Assembly (NCBI RefSeq): GCF_041807905.1
Contig: NZ_JBGVSA010000009.1
Location: 100,143 to 164,142 of the forward strand
Source: JBGVSA01 sp041807905
Lineage (GTDB): Bacteria; Pseudomonadota; Gammaproteobacteria; Burkholderiales; Rhodocyclaceae
DNA length: 64,000 nt
Direction: 5' to 3'
Shown here: piece after piece, positions 7,811 through 14,438 of the stretch
Layout of the letters: every line of letters begins with the position of its first letter
Numbering within the stretch: position 1 is the first letter of the stretch
Notes under the pieces: generated by a model
Databases searched by the model: none
Seen by the model: the letters and a program-made list of their open reading frames with translations, nothing else
Told to the model about the DNA's origin: nothing
Made by a program: the position numbers and the translations under genes

Positions 7811-8806
7811 TCAGTAATCTCTCGCAACTGCAAAGTCGCATAATTGTAGCAGCGACTCTTTGAAAACGGAAGCAGGAAGTGAAGAAAGTGCGGCCTTTGC
7901 CTTGTCGGCTTCGGCGCGCGCGTAGCCGGCAGTGACTGCCAGCGCATCGGTCGCGCGGATCGAATCCATGATGGCAGCGAACTCGTCGCGTCCACCACCT
8001 TCAATTGCGCGGCGAACCGCGGCCGCCTGCTCCGGCGTACCCGCCTGCATCGCATGGATCAGCGGCAGGGTCGGCTTGCCTTCGGCGAGATCGTCCCCCA
8101 GATGCTTGCCGGTCGCGGCCTCATCGCCCGAGTAATCCAGCACATCGTCGATGAGCTGGAATGCGGTACCGATGTGGCGGCCGAACACGGCCATGCGTTC
8201 CTGCCCGTCTTCGTCCGCTCCGCCAAGAATGGCGCCCAGTCGCGTGGCCGCTTCGAACAGCATGGCTGTCTTATAGTGGATCACGCGCATGTAGTCTTCA
8301 ACCGAAACGTCCGCGTTATGGACGTTCAGCAGTTGCAGCACTTCGCCTTCGGCAATCACGTTGGTCGCGTGGGCCAACACGCGCTGCACGCGCATGTCGT
8401 CGACGCTCACCATCATCTGGAAAGAGCGCGAATACAGAAAATCGCCCACCAGCACCGCGGCCGAGTTGCCGAACATGGCGTTGGCGGTACTGCGGCCACG
8501 ACGCAGTTCGGATTCGTCGACGACATCGTCATGCAACAACGTCGAGGTATGAATCAGCTCGATGACTGCGGCCAGTTCGTGATGGTGCGTGCCGCGATAA
8601 CCCATCGCGTTCGCGACGAACAGCAGGAGCGCCGGGCGCAGGCGTTTGCCGCCGGCGCCAATGATGTATTCCGCCACCTGGCGAATGAGCACGACGTCTG
8701 AATGCAGGCGGGCGCGAATGACGCCGTCGACGGCGCGCATGTCGGCCTCAATGGGTGCGTAGAGCTGGTCGAGCGACAAAGCTTGAAGGCCGGTGAGGTT
8801 GGTCAA
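7811..8806 (-). CDS. ispB: Octaprenyl/polyprenyl diphosphate synthase IspB
   Basis: This 331-residue trans-polyprenyl synthase makes the long isoprenoid tail of ubiquinone from farnesyl diphosphate and isopentenyl diphosphate. The first aspartate-rich motif is LLHDDVVDES (Asp93, Asp94, Asp97) and the second is LIDDVLDYSG (Asp220, Asp221, Asp224); both bind magnesium-diphosphate. GGKRLRPAL near residue 52 binds the isopentenyl substrate. The product chain length (probably C40) is inferred from the betaproteobacterial context. The gene is divergent from rplU-rpmA, an arrangement conserved in many proteobacteria, and the tRNA-Pro gene follows it. Confidence 0.95.
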   Translation of the reverse strand: MTNLTGLQALSLDQLYAPIEADMRAVDGVIRARLHSDVVLIRQVAEYIIGAGGKRLRPALLLFVANAMGYRGTHHHELAAVIELIHTSTLLHDDVVDESELRRGRSTANAMFGNSAAVLVGDFLYSRSFQMMVSVDDMRVQRVLAHATNVIAEGEVLQLLNVHNADVSVEDYMRVIHYKTAMLFEAATRLGAILGGADEDGQERMAVFGRHIGTAFQLIDDVLDYSGDEAATGKHLGDDLAEGKPTLPLIHAMQAGTPEQAAAVRRAIEGGGRDEFAAIMDSIRATDALAVTAGYARAEADKAKAALSSLPASVFKESLLQLCDFAVARDY

Positions 8807-8879
8807 AGAAGCGGAATGTTATGGGTGGGCGCGAGACAGCGTCAAGGTCGCTGCCTGAACCGGAGCGCAAGTGCTTGAG

Positions 8880-8908
8880 TTGACACGAGGTATCTCGCCT
8901 GCGATACT
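8880..8908 (+). promoter_or_regulatory. Sigma70 promoter of rplU-rpmA
   Basis: A perfect -35 hexamer TTGACA (8880-8885) is separated by 17 bases from a -10 hexamer GATACT (8903-8908). Transcription would start near 8915, giving a leader of about 85 bases before rplU. This is the cleanest housekeeping promoter I see in the window. Confidence 0.78.
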
Positions 8909-8998
8909 CGCGAGCTTCGCAGTGGAAGGCCCATGGCTTTTCCAATGCGGCGAGCGCAGGGAATTGTTCTTGCGCGTCAGTCAATTATGGAGTCCAAC

Positions 8999-9310
8999 AT
9001 GTACGCGGTCATAAAAACCGGTGGCAAGCAGTATCGCGTTGCCGCTGGCGAAAAACTGAAAATAGAACAGATACCGGCAGACGTTGGCGCAGAAATCACC
9101 ATCGACCAGGTTCTGCTGGTTGGTGAAGGCGAATCGGTGAAGATCGGCGCGCCCCTGGTTTCCGGCGCGACGGTGAAAGCCACCGTGCTTTCGCAAGGCC
9201 GTCACGACAAGGTCAAGATCTTCAAGATGCGCCGTCGCAAGCACTACCAGAAGCATCAGGGCCACCGTCAGAACTACACCGAAATCCGCATCGAAGCGAT
9301 TTCGGCTTAA
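8999..9310 (+). CDS. rplU: 50S ribosomal protein L21
   Basis: This 103-residue large-subunit protein binds 23S rRNA near L20. The start MYAVIKTGGKQYRVAAGEKL and the basic KIFKMRRRKHYQKHQGHRQ segment near the C-terminus are hallmark sequences. The ATG at 8999 is preceded by GGAG (within ATGGAGTCCAAC) and gives the standard N-terminus; an upstream in-frame start at 8933 would add 22 non-conserved residues. It is followed 17 bases later by rpmA, with which it forms a two-gene operon driven by the promoter at 8880. Confidence 0.98.
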   Translation: MYAVIKTGGKQYRVAAGEKLKIEQIPADVGAEITIDQVLLVGEGESVKIGAPLVSGATVKATVLSQGRHDKVKIFKMRRRKHYQKHQGHRQNYTEIRIEAISA

Positions 9311-9327
9311 GCAGGAGCACATAGGCC

Positions 9328-9600
9328 ATGGCACACAAAAAAGCTGGCGGCAGTTCGCGTAACGGCCGCGAATCGGAATCGAAACGACTTGGCGTCAAGC
9401 GCTACGGCGGTCAGGAAGTCCTCGCGGGCAACATCCTGGTGCGTCAGCGCGGCACCGAATACCACCCGGGCGAGAACGTCGGCATCGGCAAGGATCACAC
9501 CCTGTTCGCGCTGATCGACGGCCGCGTGGAATTTCTGGTCAAGGGCGCGCAACGTCGCCGTACCGTGCGCATCGTGCCGGTCGAGCAGCAAGCTGCCTGA
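9328..9600 (+). CDS. rpmA: 50S ribosomal protein L27
   Basis: This 90-residue protein has an N-terminal tail that reaches the peptidyl-transferase centre. It begins MAHKKAGGSSRNGRESESKR and continues with LGVKRYGGQEVLAGNILVRQ, which is essentially the universal L27 sequence. There is no N-terminal extension of the kind cleaved in Firmicutes, so the mature tail is made directly. It is co-transcribed with rplU and followed by a strong terminator that separates it from obgE. Confidence 0.98.
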   Translation: MAHKKAGGSSRNGRESESKRLGVKRYGGQEVLAGNILVRQRGTEYHPGENVGIGKDHTLFALIDGRVEFLVKGAQRRRTVRIVPVEQQAA

Positions 9601-9615
9601 TCTGCACCTGCCGCA

Positions 9616-9650
9616 ACAAAAAGCCCTATCCTTGCGGTAGGGCTTTTTTG
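9616..9650 (+). terminator. Rho-independent terminator after rpmA
   Basis: A nine-base-pair stem (AGCCCTATC paired with GGTAGGGCT, one G-T pair) is followed by a run of six T, starting 17 bases after the rpmA stop. It insulates the ribosomal pair from obgE. Confidence 0.9.
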
Positions 9651-9768
9651 TTTGGAGCATCCCCCGAGGGCGCTGCCCGGCACCAGCCGGACAGTGCATT
9701 CCGGAGATGCCCCCACAGGCCCTCCACAGGGCAGCATCCGATCTACATATTCATCCAGGTTCTGCACC

Positions 9769-10920
9769 ATGAAATTCTTCGACGAGGCCCGTATCGAGGT
9801 CATCGCAGGCGATGGCGGCAACGGCAACGCCTCGTTCAGGCGTGAAAAATTCATTCCCAAGGGCGGCCCCGACGGGGGAGACGGCGGCCGCGGCGGCAGC
9901 GTATTCGCCGTCGCTGATCGCAACCTCAACACGCTGGTGGACTTCCGCTACACGCGCACCTTCCACGCACAGAACGGCGAAAAAGGCGGCAATAAGGACT
10001 GCTACGGCAAGGGCGGCGACGACAAGATCCTGCGCATGCCGGTCGGCACCGTCGTACGCAACAAGGAAACCGGCGAACTCGTCGGCGACCTCGATTACGA
10101 CGGCAAGCAGATCCTGCTCGCGCGCGGAGGCAGGGGGGGCCTGGGCAACATTCACTTCAAGTCCAGCACGAACCGCGCCCCGCGCCAGAAGACACCGGGT
10201 GAGCCGGGCGAGCGCTTCACCTTGTCGCTGGAGCTCAAGGTGCTGGCCGACGTCGGTCTGCTCGGCATGCCCAACGCAGGCAAGTCCACCTTCATCCGCG
10301 CAGTCTCGGCGGCCAAGCCGAAAGTGGCCGACTACCCCTTCACGACGCTGCAACCGAACCTGGGCGTCGTGCGCACCGACGAAGGCCGCAGTTTTGTCAT
10401 CGCCGACGTCCCCGGCTTGATCGAAGGCGCGGCCGAAGGCGCCGGCCTGGGGCACCGCTTCCTGCGCCACCTGCAGCGCACGCACTTGCTGTTGCACCTG
10501 GTCGATCTGGCGCCGTTCGATCCTGCGGCCGATCCGGTGCATGAAGCGCAGGCGATTGTCGATGAACTGCGCAAGTACGACGAAAACCTCTGGAAAAAGC
10601 CGCGCTGGCTGGTTCTCAACAAGATCGACCTGATCCCGGCCGACGAGCGCGAAGAGCGCATCCGCGCTTTCCTGGATGCGTACGGCGAGACGGAGCGCTG
10701 GTTCGCTATCTCGGGCATGCAATCCGAAGGCGTTCGCGAACTGTGCTTCGCGGTGCAGGACCATCTCGATGCGCAGCCTCGCATGACCGACGAGGAAAAG
10801 CTCGCCGCAATCGCGGGTGGCCCTCTGGCAATTGCCGCGTCCGGCGAGGACGACGATGCCGACGAAGATGAAGACGACGATGATGACGACTTCGAAGGAG
10901 AGATCATCTATGCCCCTTGA
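9769..10920 (+). CDS. obgE: GTPase Obg (CgtA), ribosome assembly
   Basis: This 383-residue essential GTPase acts in late 50S assembly and stress signalling. The glycine-rich Obg fold fills residues 1-158 (for example GGPDGGDGGRGGSVFAVAD). The GTPase domain follows with P-loop GMPNAGKST at 166-174, switch II DVPGLIEGA near 212 and NKID near 284. The last 27 residues form a strongly acidic tail of Asp/Glu repeats ending IIYAP, typical of proteobacterial Obg. The ATG at 9769 gives the canonical MKFFDEARIEVIAGDGGNG; earlier starts would only translate leader sequence. The stop codon lies inside proB. Confidence 0.97.
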   Translation: MKFFDEARIEVIAGDGGNGNASFRREKFIPKGGPDGGDGGRGGSVFAVADRNLNTLVDFRYTRTFHAQNGEKGGNKDCYGKGGDDKILRMPVGTVVRNKETGELVGDLDYDGKQILLARGGRGGLGNIHFKSSTNRAPRQKTPGEPGERFTLSLELKVLADVGLLGMPNAGKSTFIRAVSAAKPKVADYPFTTLQPNLGVVRTDEGRSFVIADVPGLIEGAAEGAGLGHRFLRHLQRTHLLLHLVDLAPFDPAADPVHEAQAIVDELRKYDENLWKKPRWLVLNKIDLIPADEREERIRAFLDAYGETERWFAISGMQSEGVRELCFAVQDHLDAQPRMTDEEKLAAIAGGPLAIAASGEDDDADEDEDDDDDDFEGEIIYAP

Positions 10921-12040
10921 GGCCGGCCGGAAAGACGTAGCCTCGGCGCGTCGACTGGTCATCAAGGTCGGCAGTGCGCTGGTCACCAATAATGGCGAAG
11001 GGCTTGACCTCGCAGCCATCCGCGACTGGGGGCGTCAGATCGCCCAACTGCGCGCCGAGGGCAAAGAGATCGTCTTCGTCTCGAGCGGCGCCATCGCGGC
11101 AGGCATCAAGCGCCTGGGCTGGACGAGCCGCCCGAAAGAAACACACGCCCTGCAGGCTGCCGCCGCAGTAGGCCAGATGGGTCTGGCACAGGCCTACGAA
11201 GGCATCTTCGCCGAGTTTGGTCTGACGACGGCGCAAATCCTTCTGACCCACGCCGATTTGGCCGACCGGCTGCGCTACCTCAATGCGCGCAGCACGCTGG
11301 CCACGTTGCTCGAACTTGGCGTCGTGCCGATCATCAACGAGAACGACACCGTGGTCACTGATGAGATCAAGTTCGGCGACAACGACACGCTCGGCGCACT
11401 CGTCGCCAATCTCGTCGAAGCCGAAGCCTTGATCATCCTCACCGACCAGCAAGGCTTGTACACCGCGGACCCACGCAAGGACCCGGAGGCTCGCCTCATA
11501 TCCAACGGCAAGGCCGAAGACAACGCCTACGAAGCCATGGCTGGCGGAGCAGGCTCAGGCATTTCGCGGGGCGGCATGATCACCAAGGTCCGCGCGGCAC
11601 AACGCGCAGCCCGCAGCGGGGCGCATACGCTCATCGCCAGCGGTCGCGAGACCGACGCCCTGCTCCGCGTGGCGCACGGCGAATCGCTCGGCACGCTACT
11701 GCATGCGACCAGCACTCCGCTGGCCGCACGTAAACAGTGGCTGGCCGATCATCTCCAGCTTGCCGGCAGTCTCGTACTGGACGACGGCGCGGAGCGCGCA
11801 CTACGTAATGGCGCGAGCGTCCTGCCCATCGGCGTCGTAGCGGTCGAAGGCGAGTTCGAGCGCGGGGCGGTCGTCGCGTGCGTAGACCTCGAAGGACGCG
11901 AGATCGCTCGCGGGCTGGTGAATTATCCTAGCTCCGAGGCGCGTCGCATCGTGCGTCACTCTTCGCGGGATATCGAAGATATTCTCGGCTACGTGGATGA
12001 AGCCGAACTCATCCACCGCGACAACCTCTTTGCACGGTAG
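10910..12040 (+). CDS. proB: Glutamate 5-kinase
   Basis: This 376-residue enzyme phosphorylates glutamate in the first step of proline synthesis. The amino-acid-kinase domain (residues about 14-260) shows VIKVGSALVTNN, VSSGAIAAG and INENDTVVTDEIKFGDNDTL. A C-terminal PUA domain (about 285-370) carries ARGLVNYPSSEARRI. The ATG at 10910 lies 11 bases inside obgE and is preceded there by GAAGGAGAG, so translation is coupled to obgE; starts further upstream would read the obgE acidic tail out of frame. The partner proA is not in the window. Proline feedback inhibition is known for the family. Confidence 0.96.
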   Translation: MPLEAGRKDVASARRLVIKVGSALVTNNGEGLDLAAIRDWGRQIAQLRAEGKEIVFVSSGAIAAGIKRLGWTSRPKETHALQAAAAVGQMGLAQAYEGIFAEFGLTTAQILLTHADLADRLRYLNARSTLATLLELGVVPIINENDTVVTDEIKFGDNDTLGALVANLVEAEALIILTDQQGLYTADPRKDPEARLISNGKAEDNAYEAMAGGAGSGISRGGMITKVRAAQRAARSGAHTLIASGRETDALLRVAHGESLGTLLHATSTPLAARKQWLADHLQLAGSLVLDDGAERALRNGASVLPIGVVAVEGEFERGAVVACVDLEGREIARGLVNYPSSEARRIVRHSSRDIEDILGYVDEAELIHRDNLFAR

Positions 12041-12058
12041 TCGTCTCGACCGCGGCAA

Positions 12059-12092
12059 GAACAAAGGCGCCCTTGGGCGCCTTTGTTTTGTT
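12059..12092 (+). terminator. Rho-independent terminator after proB
   Basis: The stem ACAAAGGCGCCC pairs with GGGCGCCTTTGT around a two-base loop and is followed by a T-rich tail. It lies 20 bases past the proB stop and ends the obgE-proB unit. Confidence 0.88.
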
Positions 12093-12120
12093 CACGCCAC
12101 GCAATTCATACGGCGGTAGA

Positions 12121-12149
12121 CAAAAAACGGGCACCCGAAGGTGCCCGCC
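12121..12149 (-). terminator. Rho-independent terminator after the porin gene
   Basis: The stem CGGGCACC / GGTGCCCG with a four-base loop (TTCG on the minus strand) is followed on that strand by GTTTTTTG. It lies 28 bases beyond the porin stop and faces the proB terminator, so the two convergent units each have their own. Confidence 0.9.
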
Positions 12150-12176
12150 GTAAGCCATTCCTAAGCGCTTGCGCGA

Positions 12177-13229
12177 TTAGAACGTGTGGCGGATCGCCAC
12201 TTCGGTACCGAAGCTGTTGTCAGCCTTGGTGGCGCTGTTCGCGTCGGTGAAGCCGTTCTTTTGGCGTTCGTACGACAGGTTCGCCATCAGGATCGTGCGC
12301 TTGGACAGGTTGTACCAGTAGCCCAGAGCGTAGTGGGTCAGCGGCTCCTTCTTGGCGCCGCCAGCGGAGTCAGCAGCACGCTCGGTGATGCGACCGGCGT
12401 TACCCATGACGGTACCGGCGCCAACCGGCACGCGGAAACCAGCTTGGTAGACCTTGTACTTGGCGCCGTCGTTTTGCAGAGCCGGAACGTTGTAGCCCTT
12501 GGATTCGGTGTAGCCGCCGAAGATTTCAACAACCTTGAAGTTGTAGTTGGCGGTCACGAACCAGGTCTTCCACGGGGAAGCGCCAGCGCCCGAACCAGCA
12601 GCGCCAGCAGCGGCCGGCGTGTCGTTCAGCGTGTCCTTCTGGTACAGGGCTTCAGCCTTGAAGTCGCCCAGGGTCAGCTGACCACCGATGCCGTAGCGGG
12701 TTTCGTTGTTGGCGGGGTTGTTTTCGCCCAGACCCAGGGTCGCAACAGCCTTGAACACGCCACCGAAGTTCGGCGATTCGTACTTGGCTGCGTTGTCCCA
12801 GTTGTCGGTGCGCTTACCACGACGGTTCGGCATGGAGCCGATGGTGTCACCACCGAAAGCTTCGTACGCGCCGCCATACAGCGAGTAGGCTGCGGAAGCC
12901 ACGCGACCGAACGACACAGCACCCAGGTTGTTGTGCTTCAGGCCAACCCAGGCCTTGTCCTTCCACTGACGGGTGGTGTTTTGGTTACCGTTGTCCAGAT
13001 AGAAGCGGTTTTCCAACTGGAAGAAAGCCTTCAGGCCACCGCCCAGATCTTCTTCACCCTGGATGCCCCAGCGGTTGGAGGACTCTTCGTCTTGAAGCGT
13101 CGCCTTGCCGTCGTTGGTAAAAGTACGGTAGCCCATGTCAACGCGGCCATAGATCGTCACGTTGGATTGCGCAAAGGCCGGAACGGCGGCCAGGCCGGCG
13201 ATGGCCATGGCGATGAGTTTTTTCTGCAT
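12177..13229 (-). CDS. Gram-negative trimeric porin (OmpC/Omp32 family)
   Basis: This 350-residue general diffusion porin of the outer membrane has a signal peptide of 20 residues (cleaved after PAFA). The mature protein begins QSNVTIYGRVDMGYRTF, the typical first beta-strand of betaproteobacterial porins, and ends VAIRHTF with the C-terminal phenylalanine needed for outer-membrane assembly. The constriction-loop region contains the motif GGDTIGSMPNRRGKRTDN. The ATG at 13229 is preceded by GAGGAGAAACCT, a strong ribosome site. The codon bias is more extreme than in its neighbours, which suggests high expression. The 450 bases upstream contain unusual inverted repeats described separately. Confidence 0.94.
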   Translation of the reverse strand: MQKKLIAMAIAGLAAVPAFAQSNVTIYGRVDMGYRTFTNDGKATLQDEESSNRWGIQGEEDLGGGLKAFFQLENRFYLDNGNQNTTRQWKDKAWVGLKHNNLGAVSFGRVASAAYSLYGGAYEAFGGDTIGSMPNRRGKRTDNWDNAAKYESPNFGGVFKAVATLGLGENNPANNETRYGIGGQLTLGDFKAEALYQKDTLNDTPAAAGAAGSGAGASPWKTWFVTANYNFKVVEIFGGYTESKGYNVPALQNDGAKYKVYQAGFRVPVGAGTVMGNAGRITERAADSAGGAKKEPLTHYALGYWYNLSKRTILMANLSYERQKNGFTDANSATKADNSFGTEVAIRHTF

Positions 13230-13628
13230 AGGTTTCTCCTCACAGTTGAAGATCGAGCAGCGCAGCTGGTAGGTCGTCTGAACACTGACTCGTCCCACCT
13301 CTCGCAATCGAGAAGTCGGAGGTGATTTTGCAAAGTAGGATTTTTGGGAGCAAGCAAACCGCTGAGGAAGGTCAAAATTCGCCGCCACGATGTTGCATTG
13401 ATGCAACATCGGTTGGCGATTTGCATCACGAAAATATCGCCTCCAGAACATCCTCCGTCGCTCGAAACCCGCATGGATACTGGATTTCAGCCTAGCAGAG
13501 CAAATTGATATATGTCTCCTTTGCTTGCGCTTTTGTTTCACCCGCCCCAAATCGCAATTGAAGGAAAATCAGCGGAAATTTGTAGCGCCAATCCCCTCGC
13601 AACCCTCAGCAGATTCTCTGACAGCACG
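13230..13628 (-). other. Long leader/promoter region of the porin gene, no gene seen
   Basis: I see no plausible coding sequence in these 400 bases. The segment next to the porin contains a two-step stem (CACCT...AGGTG outside, CTCG-CAAT-CGAG inside) at 13296-13324. A 22-base palindrome lies at 13389-13410. Further upstream it becomes AT-richer. The region most likely holds the porin promoter, operator sites and a structured 5' leader. Confidence 0.6.
13389..13410. promoter_or_regulatory. 22-bp near-perfect palindrome upstream of the porin
   Basis: GATGTTGCAT and ATGCAACATC are exact inverted copies of ten bases separated by TG, centred about 170 bases upstream of the porin start codon. The size and symmetry suit a dimeric regulator binding site; the two-base centre makes it an unlikely terminator. 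I do not recognise which regulator would bind. Confidence 0.65.
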
Positions 13629-13656
13629 AAAAAAAGCCCGCTGAAAGCGGGCTTTT
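13627..13656 (-). terminator. Rho-independent terminator after dps
   Basis: On the minus strand AAAAGCCCGCT, a short TTC loop and AGCGGGCTTTTTTT form a stem with a long T run, 25 bases beyond the dps stop. Confidence 0.92.
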
Positions 13657-13681
13657 GGGAAGAAATTGATCCTGCGCAGGA

Positions 13682-14149
13682 TTATTCGAGCAGGCTGCGG
13701 AGCATCCACGCGGTCTTCTCGTGCAGCTGAATACGCTGCGTGAGCAGGTCCGCGGTGGCTTCGTCGCCCGCGTCGTCAACGACGTCGAACAACGAGCGCG
13801 CGGTGCGCACGACGGCTTCCTGGCCTTCCACCAGTTGCTTGATCATGTCTTGCGCTGCCGGAACGCCATCGGGCTCGGCAATGGACGACAGCTTCGCATA
13901 GGCCGCGTAAGTGCCCGGAGCATAGTGCCCCAGTGAGCGGATGCGTTCGGCGATCGCATCGACGGCCAGCGCCAGTTCGGTGTACTGCGTCTCGAACATG
14001 AGGTGCAGCGTGTTGAACATGGGGCCCGTGACGTTCCAGTGGAAGTTGTGGGTCTTCAGATACAGCGTGTAGGTATCTGCCAACAGCTTGGAGAGCCCTT
14101 CCGCGATCTCTGCGCGGTCGTTCTTTTCGATGCCGATATCGATATCCAT
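13682..14149 (-). CDS. dps: Dps-family DNA-binding ferritin
   Basis: This 155-residue mini-ferritin forms dodecamers, oxidises Fe(II) with peroxide and protects DNA in starvation and oxidative stress. The ferroxidase ligands at the dimer interface are visible as His37 (THNFHWNVTG), His49, Asp64 and Glu68 (VDAIAERI). I place the start at the second of two close ATGs (14149) because AGGAGA lies seven bases before it; using 14155 would add two residues. The N-terminal tail is short and acidic rather than lysine-rich, so DNA binding may be weak. It is a single-gene unit with its own terminator. OxyR control is usual for the family but I cannot point to a site. Confidence 0.93.
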   Translation of the reverse strand: MDIDIGIEKNDRAEIAEGLSKLLADTYTLYLKTHNFHWNVTGPMFNTLHLMFETQYTELALAVDAIAERIRSLGHYAPGTYAAYAKLSSIAEPDGVPAAQDMIKQLVEGQEAVVRTARSLFDVVDDAGDEATADLLTQRIQLHEKTAWMLRSLLE

Positions 14150-14270
14150 ATTCATTCTCCTGTTGTAACTGGACTATGCGAGGACGATATCCCGAAATCC
14201 GCCGGGGGATCGTCGGAAATATCAGGGACTCAAGGGGAGATATGCTGCCACAGCCAGAGTTCCCGGCATG

Positions 14271-14300
14271 ATGACAGTGGCTCCGCGAAATTGATATATG
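14271..14300 (+). promoter_or_regulatory. Possible valS promoter
   Basis: An ATGACA hexamer (14271-14276) is followed after 18 bases by TATATG (14295-14300), about 140 bases before the valS start. Both hexamers are imperfect. This is a tentative assignment. Confidence 0.3.
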
Positions 14301-14438
14301 GCAAATGGACCGGAGACGCAGGCCCCGCGCGCCGAACACGGGGCGCTTCGTACAAACGCCGGCGTGGCCGCCTTCGCCAGTCCAAGCCCTGCCGTATAAT
14401 GATGGGTTCTACGCAAAACCCCAACGCCTGAGTCGCAC

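Noticed and set aside
9751..11019. Minus-strand frame of 422 codons opposite obgE
   Set aside because: obgE is unmistakable; the antisense frame reads its glycine-rich and acidic codons in reverse and looks like noise.
13512..13730. Possible 72-codon plus-strand gene between porin and dps
   Set aside because: It runs through the dps terminator and into the dps coding region antisense, has no ribosome site and a composition unlike neighbours.
13502..14300. Repeated 13-mer AAATTGATATATG at 13502-13514 and 14288-14300 flanking dps
   Set aside because: It is short, AT-rich and in the same orientation. There is no transposase, target duplication or longer homology, so it is not evidence for a mobile element; at most it is a pair of promoter-like sequences.
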